From NCBI GenBank assembly GCA_030278955.1, contig JAOANR010000004.1, forward strand, positions 61,845,686-61,909,685: 64,000 bases of DNA, given 5' to 3'. The notes beneath the pieces are model-generated. The model did no database searches. It was not told where the DNA came from and worked only from the letters and a program-made list of their open reading frames with translations. The DNA is from Hygrophila difformis. Lineage: Eukaryota; Streptophyta; Magnoliopsida; Lamiales; Acanthaceae. Both the position numbers and the translations under genes were made by a program. Below are positions 1-14,030 of this stretch, piece by piece (position 1 is the stretch's first letter; each line of letters opens with the position of its first letter).

Positions 1-1049
<1,049 letters not shown>

Positions 1050-2040
1050 GTAAAATCCTCAAAACGATGTTGATCAGAGAATAAGGCTTTCTGTCATTGT
1101 GCTTTGCGGCAAAATGTTGATAGATGAATGTGTTATTTACTGGTTGAAAATGGAAGAATTGGCACAACATTCTGTCTAGTCCTGTTGAATACTGATGTTC
1201 TTTTTATCATAATTCATAAGAATATAGTTGTCGTCGTATAGTTTTACTGGTTGAAAATGGAAGAATAATGATCAAACGTAACAGAGTAAGGACAATCCTT
1301 TGGGAATTCGGGCAATGCAACGAGGGATATATGCGATGCCAATCTGGTCTAAGAAGAGCAGTTCTTGAAGAAGAATCATTTGCTTTCTCCAAGGCGTGGA
1401 TGACAAGCTATTCTTATTATTCTTGCTATGATTCAATCATGCATGTACAACAACTATTATCTTTTACGTTTGTTCAGCAGGATATGAATTGATGTTAGTA
1501 TATAGCTCTGTCCACTTTCTTTTTCAGTTGCAGAATCGAAATTCCACTTCCTTTCGAAGGAAGCGCAAATCTATCCGTTGATAATATCATCTTCAATTTG
1601 TGAAAATCTGGATTGGATTTGGAATTTCTTCTTGATGAAGAAATTTCCGTGTTCGATTTTACGGGAAATTGTATTCAATTTTGATTCTGATTTTGTACTT
1701 TCCTTTATTATCATTGTTATCCATTAATTGCTCATATTCGCGCACGAGGGTTTTACCCCAAAAAGGAACCAACAAACGGCGACGCGCTGTTGTCAGTTCT
1801 TCCGCGCTGCAAGAAGATATGAATGCTCGCAGATGCTTCACGCGGATGCTGCAGATATAACTGGAATGTACTCCGAATTTTCCTTTACGAACCGCTATTT
1901 AATCAAGTTATCGCTGCTGGTGGAAGGAATCCCCAATTCATCGAATAACTCATCGTTCTCATTGCGGAAATTTTCGGCTTTGATTTCATCGGCTGTTGTT
2001 TGTTTATTGATAGACTTGCACGATTCTTTGATTTTGAGTC
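1050..2040 (+). other. Spacer between protease relic and C2-domain gene
   Basis: No convincing coding exon was found. A 23-base string beginning TTTACTGGTTG occurs near 1136 and again near 1242, a local duplication. The last few hundred bases probably hold the promoter and 5' UTR of the following gene. Short open frames here have no recognisable content. Confidence 0.5.
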
Positions 2041-3536
2041 ATGGTGAAGAATCATAATACTAATTCATCGTCGTGTTCGTCTTTTCATACCATTTCAAAT
2101 TCGGGAATTCAAGGGCAACTTCTCGAAGTCACTGGTATGTTTGCCGCATTTTTGCTTCTTTCCTTTTGATTGGCTTTCAGATTTCGTTTTCATCTTCTAC
2201 CCAATATAATCATTGTTTGATTTGTGGGTTGGGTTTGCAGTTGTTGGCTGCAATAAATTGAAGGATACTGAATGGGTCTCAAGACAGGATCCCTATGTTT
2301 GTCTCGAATATGCACACACCAAGTATCGAACGCGTACTTGCACAGGTACGCCCCTGTAGGGCTGTATAGCTAGGGTTCATCTGTTGATGCAAATTTCTGT
2401 TCTGCACAAGATTTTCATCTGACGGTTGATTTTGGAAATTTATGTAGATGGAGGTAAAAACCCAACATTTCAAGAGAAATTCATGTTCACTCTGATCGAA
2501 GGTCTTCTGGAATTCTCTGTTGTCGTCTGGAACAGCAACACAATCACTGCCGACGCATTCATTGGCAACGGAAGGTAGTACCCTGATCCTTCAATGATCT
2601 TGTTTCCTTTTTAGGTCTCTTAGACACTACTCCCCCTATGGGTCCATGATAATCGAATTTTCTGTCTTCTCATTTAGGATTCAATTGCAAAAGGTTTTAT
2701 CCCAGGGATATGATGACCGTGCATGGTCTATTCAGGACAAAAGAGGAAGGTATTGCACGTTACACTTCACACATTACTGTTCCATTTGTTCCGCTTAAAT
2801 TCTGCAATTGCCCTGAATATGAACCTACGACTGTACGAGTGACTTTTTTTTTGTTTCTCATGATCATTTACTGGACAAAGTTAGCTTATCCGGAAACAAA
2901 TGGCTGAAATGAGCTTACCTACACACGGCTTATTTGTTCTTGCTAATGTATTAGACTGCTAATTTGTATGTTTTCATTTCTAGGCATGCTGGTGAAGTTC
3001 GTCTGATAATGCACTATGCCAATGCCACTATATCAGCTGCATCAAGTTATACTCCATCGGCTCCACCATATGTGGTTACACCAGCACCTCAAATTCCTCC
3101 TTACTCAGCACCGCCGCTAACATCATCATATCCTCCGACAACCGTGGTTCCTCCATACTCTGCAACTCCACCAACATTATGCTATCCTCCAACAGCAGTA
3201 GTTCCTTCATCAACATCATTGTATCCTCCTACAACGTATCCTCCAACAACATATCCTCCGACATCGTATCCTCCAACAATGTATCCTTCATCATCAGTTC
3301 ATCCTTCATACCCTCCAACTCCATCTTCATATGCATATCCCCCATCTCAATATGACCATCAGCCAGCTGCATATCCCCCAATGTACCCGCCGCCACAATC
3401 AGTTTATCCTCCACATCCGTATCCTCCAGGCAAGCAAAGGGTTATCCTTTTGGCTAAATCAATAGAATAAACATCCCATACTAACATCAATTTCTGTTGC
3501 TCAACAGGTGCATCATCATACCCACCACCATACTGA
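2041..3536 (+). CDS. C2-domain protein with proline/YPP-rich C-terminal tail (SRC2-like)
   Basis: Six exons join in frame to 290 codons: 2041-2134, 2241-2345, 2448-2574, 2678-2749, 2984-3429 and 3508-3536. The first five span a C2 domain starting at GIQGQLLEVTVVGCNKLKDT, with RQDPYVCLEY, GGKNPTFQEKF, VVVWNSN and EVRLIMHYANA. C2 domains of this kind bind phospholipid, often with calcium, and recruit proteins to membranes. From about residue 160 the protein is a low-complexity tail of YPP, YPPT and PPYS repeats, ending SSYPPPY. Intron 5 (3430-3507) has a GC donor (CCAG|GCAAGC) instead of GT; skipping this splice would instead add a short tail ending at 3470. The first 20 residues are Ser-rich and not family-like, so the start at 2041 is the least certain part. 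The C2 assignment is firm, the physiological role is not. Confidence 0.85.
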
Positions 3537-5032
3537 GGCTCGTCTTACTAAATTGCTGCGTTGGTGATATAGTCACGGACACTCAAGAGTGAAGAGTCAA
3601 GACTCTAAAGCAGTAGTACCTGATGGTACCTTGTACATTGATTGGCTATTCTTACTTCATTGATTTTGTTATACATTTCCATTGCTTAGATGATTCTTTC
3701 ATATATGTACAAAAAGAAAAGATGATTCTTGCATATATTTATTGCCAAATAAATTACTTTAAAGAAAAATGCAATACAAATTGAAGGGGAACGGAGTGAC
3801 TTTCTAGTATTATTTCAGTGTAGGGGTTGAATGATTGCAAATTATGGGGTGATTCATTGGTTTGACCTCTCAATGATGGTTGTGGTAATTTGTTGTTTGA
3901 CCTTGTGAAGGAGAATGATCAATTTAGTAGATGAATGATGCTCTTCTGCTTTCGGCTGTCCACTTACTTACAGTCTTGTTTTTTCACCTTTTTATAGTGG
4001 TCACATTGGTCAATGCTTTATCCAGCTGGTAATAATAACAGTGAGAGCCTTGCCTTGTGCTTACCCCTCCATCTCATGGATAAACCCTGTCATCATCATT
4101 ATCATCATCATTCAGTTGTTGCACATTACACTTGCCTCTGGCCTGTAACAAATTGCTATCCCATTAATATATTCATGACTAAACTGGATAACAACTGTCA
4201 TAAGCTATATGGTCCTTACTCTCAGAAATCAATTTCATATTTAGAAAATTGGGTTGGCATTAAAAGTCCATTAGCAGTCAAAAAGGTGGGGCAGACAATA
4301 TGGCACTATTTATGGCTTTTTTGAGACAAAGATTGAGGATGCAAATAACACACAATGACATAAATACTTCACTTATCATAATCAATTATTAAAACAATAG
4401 AGTAATCCTACTTGGAAACATAGTAAATAACAAAACCATACAAACAAGATGATAATTTTGCATTACTGGTTTTGCATGGAGAATATATATCTCATTATTT
4501 TGTTTTGATTCCATATAAGAGGTAGTTTTCAGGAGGGGCCCTATGCTTCTGCTTTGATATTTGTGCCTCTTCACATAATCACATTTCAGCCCGCCAAGAA
4601 ATAGTTGAAATCACACACCCACACACACATTTTCAATCCAACAATCCCTCCAAAGGAAATTGAATAAATACTAAATAACAATCATGTGCAAAAGTGAAAA
4701 ACCTTACCAAAAAATCCAACATCAGTGGCACTAGCAACACAATATATTACCATGTCTATGCATAAAGAAAGGACAAGCGTGACACCCACTCTGAATAAAA
4801 TCTCTCCCTTTTTATCTCACTGTTTTTTAGGACAGCATAGTCCCCATTCAGATTCAGAGAGAGAACCAAAAGCTCTAGACTTTAGAGAGAGAAACAGAGA
4901 ATGGGAGGAGCTTCTGCTTTACTTTTTGTTTCTTTTTCCAAGCAAATGTGAAACAGAGAAAATAGAGAAGACAGGCATAGAGGAGGAGGAGTCCAGCCCC
5001 AACTCCACATCGGAATTGGGTCAATTTTAACC
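3537..5032 (+). other. Spacer and 5' leader of the cyclin gene
   Basis: Starts with the 3' UTR of the C2 gene and ends with a GA-rich stretch (about 4855-5000) that looks like the cyclin transcript leader. The open frames at 4013-4324 and 4725-5030 are not protein-like and have no family resemblance. No mobile element was recognised. Confidence 0.5.
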
Positions 5033-6494
5033 ATGGCTGTTGAGAAAAATGCACAAGAATCCTTGTTTGAAGATGCCCTTTATTGTGAAGAAGAGAAATG
5101 GGGAGATGTTGATGAAGAAGATGAGAGTGGGATCACTTCAGACACCATGGACCAACGGTTTGATGGCATTAATCTTGCCCTTTTCCCTTTATTGGAGCAA
5201 GACTTGTTATGGGATGATGAAGAACTCGAGTCTCTTTTCAACAAAGAAAAAGAAACCAAAATCAATGAAATGGGCTTTTCTGCTCATCTCTCCCTGCCAA
5301 GAAAAGAAGCTGTGGAATGGATCCTCAGAATCAATGCCTATTATGGCTTCTCAGCCTTGACTGCCATTCTTGCAGTCAATTACCTTGACAGGTTTCTTTG
5401 CAGCTTGAGCTTTCCCAATGATAACAAGCCATGGATGATGCAGCTTGCTGCTGTCACCTGCCTCTCTTTGGCGTCCAAAGTTGAAGAAACTCATGTCCCT
5501 CTTCTCCTTGACCTTCAAGTATGTTTTTAATTTTTTTTTTATTGAGAGTACATTTTTACATCTTGCCGAGTTTCTTGCTTCTTTTTTTCTCTCGTCCTAA
5601 ACATTTTTCTGTGCTCTTGTAATGATAGATGGAGGGTGGTGCAAAATTTGTCTTCGAGGCCAAAACCATCCAAAGAATGGAGCTTTTAGTGCTGTCATCA
5701 CTCAAATGGAGGATGAATCCAGTGACCCCTCTCTCATTCATTGATCACATTATAAGAAGGCTAGGATTGAAGTGCTATGTCCACTGGGAATTTCTCAGGA
5801 GATGTGAAAATCTCCTGCTGTCAATTCTCTCCGGTGAGAGCCAAACCAAATATTACATCTTTCATTAAATCAAACATGAAACATGACAAAAGCTCTTACA
5901 CTTTTCCTTTCTGTCGTGAACGCACACACACACAAACACACAAATACAGATTCAAGATTCATACTTCATCCCCCCTCTGTAATGGCCACTGCCACGATGC
6001 TCCATGTCATTCACCAAGCTGAACCTGAAAATGCCCTTCACTATCAAAACCAGCTTCTCAGTGTGCTCAAAATCAACAAGGTTTGAACTTTGGCATTCAA
6101 TTCTACAACACCATAGATTTCATACTTTTGTTTTTTTTTTCAATTAACAAGATTAACCCTTTACTTTGTTTTTTTAACTCAATTTTAATCATATCAGGAG
6201 GATGTGAATGATTGCTGCGGGATTCTCTCAGGCATTTTATCAAACTCATGGTCAAACATCAAGTACAACCCTCTAAAGCGCAAAGAATTCCAAATCCCAA
6301 CCAGCCCTGATGCTGTAATGAATAATGCAGCCTTCAGTTCGGACAGCTCAAACGATTCTTGGGGGGTGGAATCACCGTGCATTTCGTTTTCATCTCCACC
6401 ACTTTCCAAGAAAAGAAGGGTTCAGGTCCAAGAACAGCAGATGATCCCAACACTGGGCAGAGTTTTTGTGGAAGCAGTGGGGAGTCCCCATTAG
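5033..6494 (+). CDS. CYCD3: D-type cyclin, CYCD3 class
   Basis: Four exons (5033-5518, 5629-5833, 5950-6080, 6198-6494) join in frame to 371 residues. The N-terminus carries LYCEE, a match to the LxCxE motif that binds retinoblastoma-related protein. The cyclin box covers roughly residues 85-190 and includes [20 protein letters not shown] and [19 protein letters not shown], followed by [20 protein letters not shown] and [19 protein letters not shown]. The C-terminal cyclin domain follows (exon 3: [12 protein letters not shown]). The tail is Ser/Pro-rich with KKRRVQVQ, as in CYCD3 proteins. These proteins activate CDKA at G1/S and link cytokinin and sugar signals to cell division. Length and four-exon layout fit the family. 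The start ATG sits in a normal context (AACCATGG) after a GA-rich leader. D3 rather than another D class is inferred from the HIIRRLGL region and the C-terminal tail. Confidence 0.92.
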
Positions 6495-6649
6495 CCAAAG
6501 AAAACCCCAACCTGTCACTTTCAACTGCAAGAAACTAAGCTGCCCATTGAGCACCACAAAGAGAAGAGGAGAATGAAACTTCAAAACCCAAAAACCAAAA
6601 AAAGGTAAAAGAAAGAATCAAAGCAGCAAACATAGCTGGCAATTTCCAA

Positions 6650-6650
<1 letters not shown>

Positions 6651-6682
<32 letters not shown>

Positions 6683-6686
6683 GAGA
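6651..6686 (+). repeat. (GA)n microsatellite in cyclin D3 3' region
   Basis: An almost pure GA repeat with one GGG interruption, about 160 bases after the cyclin stop codon and so probably inside its 3' UTR. Confidence 0.85.
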
Positions 6687-8108
6687 TGGGGAAAATAGAT
6701 AAAAAGAAGCAATGAAGAATATCTGCAGCATCAGTGCATATCCTTGTTTTCTCTACTAATGTTCATTCTTCAGTCTTCACTTGAGACAGACAAAATTTGA
6801 TTATGATATTATTTCCCTATCTCTCAGTATTGGAGTATTACTACTATAATGTAGCAACTGCACATTTTCATGTTGAGTAATTAATGAATTTCTGATGGAA
6901 TCAGTGATTTTCCATTCTCAGCTCTAAAAGCAATTTTGTTTGCATATGAAGACAAATCTGATCGCGGAAGGAATTTAATCAAGAAACATGAAATTAAAAG
7001 TTATTGGCTGTCTGTCAATTGGGGTTTTTATTGAGTTTTGAGGATTTGACCTTCCCTCAGTTGTCCCTCTACATTTTACAGTTTACTACAATTTCTAGTA
7101 GTGTAGTAATTCCCTTCTGGATGGATAGATCTTCTTCTCTTTCGTTGTCAGTTTTTGAAGATAACAGCAGCTGCAGCTTTATTTGGACGCTAAACTAAAA
7201 CCTATTTTCTGACAATAATCAAATTGGTCCCTACTGATTAATTAATGTGTACTCCGGTATGTGTGTATTATCGACATATATACTGTGCATGCATGTATGT
7301 CTGTATATTAGTAATTTATATACGTATGCTGCATTAGCATTATGCTGGAATATAATAAAAGATCAAAGTGGTAGGTTTAAATTTGATTTGGAATGATTGT
7401 AATGGCTGAACTAACCCCGTGAACTAAAATTAAATGTCCATTGCATGATTTCAAACTTAATTCCCCATGTTACTTAGCAATCACACCATGTTTTCTTTTG
7501 TTTTTATGAGACTGATTATTCTTGGCTGGTCCTGGACTAAGCCCCTCCCTAGCTAGAATGACCCCGGATCCCAAGGGCCCTCCCTGGTTATGGAGAGAAA
7601 TTAGGGTCTCTCCGGTGAAAATGTAGGACACTATTTCTTAATTGCTAGAAATTAATAGTTAAACGCAAAATTTAATCCCTTTTTTGAACATGCCCATATA
7701 TATATCACACCATATAGGTTTTCAGATTCCATAAGCACTCAACATTTTTTAAAGGACCAAAACATATTTTTGTTTTTGTATGTATAAAATTTTGGCTATA
7801 TTTACTTGTCATAATTATAATATTGGAATTAATTAAATTGAGTAGTCTCACCTAAGTTTAAGATTGGTGATTAGAGCATGCATGTTTGCATCCTATCCAA
7901 TTATTTTAAGCCAAGCCAAAATCCGACCCTATAATATAATGCAGTAATAATAAGGAAGAAAAGGGATTTCTTTTTTTTTTCTTTATTTTATTATCAAGGT
8001 AGAGCAAACTATATATGTAACTAATCTAAGCAATACATGATGTTAATAATCCTATTAATTCATGCATGCATGACAACTGGGGATTTTGTTTTGTTTTAAT
8101 TTAAAGTA

Positions 8109-8368
8109 CTTCCTCCGTTCTTTTGATATTACACCATTTCAGTTTTTGTTACTATTCATTGTTTAACTTTGATTTAAATTTTTATCATAGTTATACAAGG
8201 AAAAACATAGTCAAGTGAGATCTTGTTGGATTCGTCTCGTCATGTAGTTTTTAAATATCAAACTTTTAAATTTTTTCCTTATACCGAACTTAAGTTATTA
8301 ATGGTTTAAAATATGCATTGGACTGCGTGTATTTAGTGAATGTTGCACTTTTATGGAAACGGAGGAAG
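8109..8368. mobile_element. Stowaway-like MITE, copy 1
   Basis: About 260 bp flanked by TA on both sides. The ends are CTTCCTCCGTTC and its near-inverse ending GGAGGAAG. Inside is the shared core in reverse orientation (AGTCAAGTGAGATCTTGTT). TA target duplications and CTCCCTCCG-type inverted repeats define Stowaway elements of the Tc1/mariner superfamily. There is no coding capacity. Confidence 0.8.
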
Positions 8369-10310
8369 TATTAAACATTTGGATAGTGTGTGATCTAGTT
8401 GTAAATATTGTTCACGTATAGCAATGCAAATAAAATAAAACGATTATAGAATTAGTTGATTACTATTATATTTCAATTTGGAAGACAAAAAATCTTGATT
8501 TTGTTGACATTTCTCCACTTCCAGTCTTCCACTCCCACCTTATGTTATTATTCTCCTGTTATTTATTAGTAATGTCGAGTAATGGGGAAAAAAACCATTA
8601 GTGGCCATATATAATTAAATATATCCAATTATCACCACATGTATGTATGATGCATTGATTCAACCAAGTCATATATATCCACAACAGTAAGAAAACCGAC
8701 ATAAATTAAGAGTAAATAGAGTACTGTATTGCTGATTTGCTGGTACTTACATTGGACTAATTTAGTTTAAAAATAAATTAAAACAACAGACAGTACTTGA
8801 ATTTGAATTTATTTATTTAGTTAAGTCAACTGAAATAATTGATACTAGATGAGAAAGTCATAATAATACTGGATCATGATTCATGATCAATATATTTGTA
8901 CCCCACACAATAATTGTGGAATAATAGTATGATTACTCACAGACACTTTACTCTCCTCCATCTTTCACAAATTTCTCTTTCTTTCTTTTTCCTTTAAAAA
9001 AATTAAACTAAATCCACTTGGCTTCATTGCTAAATTAAAGCATCCAAATTTACACATTTACTAATGGGTTTGGTGGAATTTTTTTCCATAAAGAAAAATC
9101 TAGAGAATAACTCAGAGCTTTCCTCTTCCACCCCTTTTCCTGTCTGATAATTACAGTCCACAGCTGTAAAGACCACAATAAATCTATCATCTATCTACAT
9201 ATATATATATAGAAAAACAAAAATAACATACAGACACTCATAAAATTTTTGGGGTGGTTTTGTTTGGTCCCTCAATTCATGCCTATTTAATGAAATCTAT
9301 ACTCTCACAAGGAATGCATATATTGTTAGGAAATTCTGGATGAATTACGACTCAGATCAGTACATTTTGTCCTGCATATTTTTATTTGTTTTTTTTTTTT
9401 TGAATACAACACACTAATTCAGTACTACAATGGAATAAAATCATGCATGTAATGTACTATTCTTGTAAAGAAAATTATTACAAAAACCCATCACCAGAAT
9501 AAAGAATAACTTATATGTAGGGAATTAAATTCCCAAATCCATATGGGACCAATAATATATTAGGGGTATGGATGCATATATGTCTCTGAAACTGACCTCA
9601 CTTTAGCCTCTCGGTTTCAATTCATCATATCCATACATAGTAATTATTGTTGTATGTAGTGTAGCACATTCAGTATCCCATAAAAATGCCAACAATTTAA
9701 TTTAAACCAAATGCATTTTAAATAGCTTTGATACACAATCATTTATAACATTTAAAAAACAAAATAAAAATGGATGGGGGTAGTAACTAAGAATAATTCA
9801 ATCAATATTTATGAATTAATTTGTATATACTTTATTTTTATTTTTATTTTTTTAAAAAGCAATAAATATATGCAGATCCAAAAGTTCCATATTCGATTTG
9901 GAGACAATCCCATTGGCAGTCATATATATCTCGTGAGCCAGATTATTGGATACAGAATTTACTTCTCCATGTACATATATATTCATTTAGATTTCATTGC
10001 ATTTACTGTGTGGCTAATAATATGTACTTCATCATATATACATGGACCATATTCACCACAGAAAAATAAGAATCCTAGGAAACTTTGTTTTGCTTTTGTG
10101 TTTAATTTGTTTATTCCTCTTCTTCTTCTTCTTCTTTCCTTATCCGAATTTATTTTGATATGTGATCATACAATTATCAACCACAGAGAAGTGGCAAGAA
10201 AGAGTGTGAATTAATTTTATATCTGAATATATTTTCAGTATCCACCTGACCCTCCTGCATGCTGTGTCCTCTCCTTTTGATGAACACTGAACACCATTAT
10301 GTAAACAGCT

Positions 10311-10343
10311 CATTTCATTTCATTTCATTTCATTTCATTTCAT
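10311..10343 (+). repeat. (CATTT)n microsatellite
   Basis: Six and a half perfect CATTT units. Confidence 0.9.
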
Positions 10344-11792
10344 GTGTGTCATGTTCTTTTCCCTGGCAACAACAGTTGATGCTCACTGCTCACACTCATA
10401 TAATATAGGAGTAGGACTTGATGAATCAATTATATTGGGGAGTTGATGTTGATGATATTGAGTGGAGAATATATTGTTTAATTTCTGAAAACATGCAATT
10501 TGGAAAATTTAATACTAGTATATCTTGTGCAGATGGCAGTTGGATTGCATCATATCATATCATATCCATGATGAGCCCACAAAATGGAACCCTATGAATC
10601 CATAAGCATATATGTACAATCTAAATTATTCACACATGTATATGTTGCCTTGATTTTAATTAGGAATGTGATGGTCTATATTAGGACAAAGGATTCTTTT
10701 GGAAGTTGCTGTTGCAATGTTATGAGTCATGTATCTGCACTGATGTTAACTAGAGTAGTAAATTGACTTAATTAAATTTCAGTAATTTTAAATTTGATCA
10801 TCAGACCTGAATCTTCTACCGAATGCAAAAACTAAAAATTTGATTTTGAGAAGTGGGATCAGGAATCCTATTTGCTTTGCATTAAAAAAATGATAGAAAC
10901 AGCAAATAGGGTAGTGATGGGTTGTTTGATGAGGACCCAATTAATGGGCTGAAAAAGACAAAAGATAATTCAGTGGTGATTCATTAATGTAATGAGTAAT
11001 GGCCCCTTAAGTCCCAATGGATGTCCCAAAACTGTGAAACTACTTGTAGTATGCCTATCAAGTAGTATCAAACACTACTCTCTGTCTCACATGGACAAGT
11101 GACAAATGTAATTGATCTTATTAGGACAGCCTGCCAGCCTGGCTCTGTCCCTGTTATTCATTCCTTCAATTCTCACCACCTTAAACATCTCGATTCTGAG
11201 ACCTCCGACTTAACTTATCCACCATTTCCCTTTGGTATCCATCCCAGGCTTGAGATTGTAATCTTTGTTTTTTCTTTCAATTTTATAGATGATGAAAAAA
11301 CAAGGGAATTACTCCATAATTAATTTAATTTTATAATACAACATGCGAACAATACAAAGTTGGGCCCATTTTAAATTGGGCCTGATTTCTATTGAGCTTC
11401 ATTGGACAATTCAAAATCGATCGGCCCAAAATCAAATTTTAAAGCTGGATCCAACCTTGTGGTTTGAGCTGGCTTTATGGATTTATTTATTTCAGCCCAA
11501 CAAAAGCATTTGTAAGTATGGCCACATTAAGTTTTTTCTTTAAAAAATTAAGAATTCAAAAAGGTTAAAACATTTCAAATGGAGTACAGTACAATTCATA
11601 GTTTTTTTTTTTTTTTTTCTGAGTAATAGTAAGTATTTATGGCATTTTTTTTCTGACTTCTGAGTAATATTTATGCAACTTTTTGGCTTCTTTTGAGCAG
11701 CCATTTATTTTTAGATTTTTCTGTTATTTATATCCTCATCTCTTGGAAGTTGACGCCTGTTTTGCAGCTCCACCGTCGTCGCGGAAATACGA

Positions 11793-13949
11793 TCATTTCG
11801 CCGCTGCCTCCACCGGAGATTGCCCCCTTTGAAACTGAGAAACGTCGCAATCTGTGGAGAAAAGGTTTGAGACAGCGAATTCCCGTTCCCCTCCGAGCAC
11901 TGGCATTGGCACTCCCATTTTCACCCGGCTCACGTAATTATGTGCGTAAGTCTGCCCTAAAATTCCGTTTACAGTTTCGCCACTCAAGGAAAAGAATTTG
12001 AATCCCAATTCCAAATGTGCGAAGCAATCGGTTTTCGTGATTCCGTAGTTATGAACTCTAGATTCGTGCTCCGATATAGCCACTGCTTTAGCTGAAATCT
12101 CGAAAAGTCCGTCGACACGGAGGATTACGCTGTTGGTGTTGCTGTTCCTTTCCACGGTGGCAGATGGAAACGCCGGTGACTTCCAGTTGGAGCCTTCGGC
12201 GATGGGGAGGACAATTGTCTCGCCGTCGAAGGCGAGGGAGAGGCGATCGACAGCATCATCCCAGGCGGAGGTCTTTAGAGCGCCGACGTATAGCTTATGA
12301 TCGCCGAATAGGATGCCGATGGATTGAACCCAGGTGAAATCCCTCTTCATGTTGTGGTTTCTTCGTCCAATGAAGTGTGCGTTAATGTGCAGTTTGGGGT
12401 CTGTAACGAGGCAGAAATCTCTGTCCTTCTTTCCGTGGAAGTAGAAAGTGATGCCATCCCCGCCGATGAAGCGAGGGTCTTGGCACACGGCTCCTGGCAT
12501 GTCACATTCTGCAATTTTCCAGACATTTAGGAAGCTCCATTTATCATTATATGCAGAAAATCGACTTAATTAATTATGAAGCTGAATAGCGAGATTGTAG
12601 TGATTGCATTGTGAAGGAAGAGTGGACGACTTACTGCAGACTGGTTTGCAAGTGGCGCAGTCAATCTCGCATGTGTTGGGACAAGAGCTGGGGCACACAT
12701 GTGTGGAGTCATAGCATTGGGGAAAGTTTCTGTTTTTGCATCTCTTCCTCATCCCCGCGGCTGCTTCTGATGAATCACTTGGAGGTGGAGGTGGAGGAGG
12801 GTAACTGGATGGAGGTTTTAGGGGAGGAGGAACTGGTCCTGGAAATGAGGAAGGAGTTGGGGTTGTAGGCGGAGTTGAATGTGGTGGTGATGGAGTGGGG
12901 TATGGTGATGTAGGAGGATTAGAAGGAACTGATGAGGTCGGAGGCGATGAAGATGGTGTTGTTGGCGTTGGAGGGGATGAAGTTGGTGTTGTAGGAGTTG
13001 TTGGAGATGGAGGAAATGGAGACGGTGTTGGTGTTGTTGGAGATGATGGAGATGGTGTTGGTGTTGATGGAGTTGGAGTTGATGGGATTGATGCTGGTGG
13101 ATATGGAGATGGTGTTGTTGGAGTTGGAGGAGATGGAGATGGAGATGTAGATGGAGGTGGTGTAGCCGGAGGTGTTGGAGATGGAGTTGGAGTTGATGGG
13201 ATCGGTGTTGGTGGATATGTAGATGGTGTTGTTGGAATTGGAGGAGATGGAGATGTAGATGGAGGTGGTGTCGCGGGAGGTGTTGGAGATGGAGATGGTG
13301 TTGGTGTTGATGGAGTTGGAGTTGATGGGATTGGTGTTGGTGGATATGGAGATGGTGTTGTTGGAGTTGGAGGAGATGGAGATGTAGATGGAGGTGGTGC
13401 CGCCGGAGGTGTTGGAGATGGCGTTGGTATTGGTGTTGGTGATGGTTTCATAGGAGCTGGAAGCGATGGTGTAATTGGAGTTGGAGGTGATAGCGTTGGT
13501 CTTGTTGGAGTTGGAGGTAATGGAGATGATGTTGGAGTAGGAGTAGGAGGCGATGATGTTGAGGGCATAGGCGGAGGAGGAGGATATGGCTCCTCCTCTG
13601 GTGGGCTTGAGTTGGGTGATGGTGGAGATTTGCCTCCATGAGAAGAAGGTGAGTTATCTCCCTCGGATCGTTGAGGAGGGGGTGGAGCAGCAGAGCCACC
13701 GGCACCATCACCAGCACCAGCACCACAAATAGGCTTACAGGAAGCACATTCAACAGTGCAGGAATCAGGGCAAAACTTTGGACAAACATGCTCCAAGTTG
13801 TAACAAAGCTTGTATTTCTTGATCATACATCTTGCATGGCTTGGATTGTTGGCTATTCCAGGTGGGGTTGCCTCTGCTATTCCCACCACCAACACCACCA
13901 CCACCAACATCCTCACCGCATTATGTGAAAGCTCCTCCCCAAACCCCAT
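11793..13949 (-). CDS. Secreted proline-rich root-cap domain protein
   Basis: Two exons on the minus strand, 13949-12635 and 12508-11793, join in frame to 676 residues. The junction restores CKPVCKCDMPGAVCQDPRF. Order: hydrophobic signal peptide (MLVVVVLVVGIAEA); a Cys-rich repeat (KYKLCYNLEHVCPKFCPDSC...CKPICG); about 280 residues of extensin-like Pro/Ser/Thr repeats (SPSPPTPTTPSPYPP type, several near-identical blocks); a second Cys-rich repeat (NFPQCYDSTHVCPSSCPNTC...CKPVC); then a C-terminal Root_cap/LEA-related domain with FIGGDGITFYFHGKKD, FTWVQSIGILFG and ILGQTYAHNYVSRVKMGVPM. Proteins with this ending are cell-wall or apoplastic proteins known from root cap. The Pro-rich insert between two copies of the same Cys motif looks like an expansion between duplicated modules. 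A TATA box lies about 75 bp upstream. Molecular function is not established. Confidence 0.88.
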
Positions 13950-14020
13950 TGATCAAATGTTGATCCTTGCTATCACTAAAGGTTAGTGCTTATGGTGATT
14001 AGTCATGTGATAATCCACAC

Positions 14021-14030
14021 TATATATACA
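14021..14030 (-). promoter_or_regulatory. TATA box of the root-cap domain gene
   Basis: Reads TGTATATATA on the minus strand, about 75 bp upstream of the start codon at 13949, the expected distance for a plant TATA box with a short leader. Confidence 0.55.

Larger units (their letters stand above)
6495..11792 (+). other. Long AT-rich intergenic region
   Basis: About 5.3 kb with no supportable gene. It begins with the cyclin 3' UTR, including a GA microsatellite, and holds one Stowaway-like MITE (about 8109-8368) and a CATTT microsatellite. The longest open frame (9774-10214) is AT-driven, with runs such as FIFIFIF, and is not a believable protein. Near 11360-11430 there are several GGCCCA/GGGCC motifs of the kind found in plant promoters, but no adjacent gene on this side uses them. 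Confidence 0.55.

Noticed and set aside
9774..10214. 146-codon open frame in the spacer after the cyclin gene
   Set aside because: Low-complexity Phe/Ile/Tyr-rich product driven by AT content, with no homologous motif.
12895..13641. Glycine-rich 248-codon open frame on the plus strand
   Set aside because: It is the antisense of the proline-rich repeats of the root-cap protein; Pro codons read backwards give Gly/Val/Asp. No start context or independent evidence.
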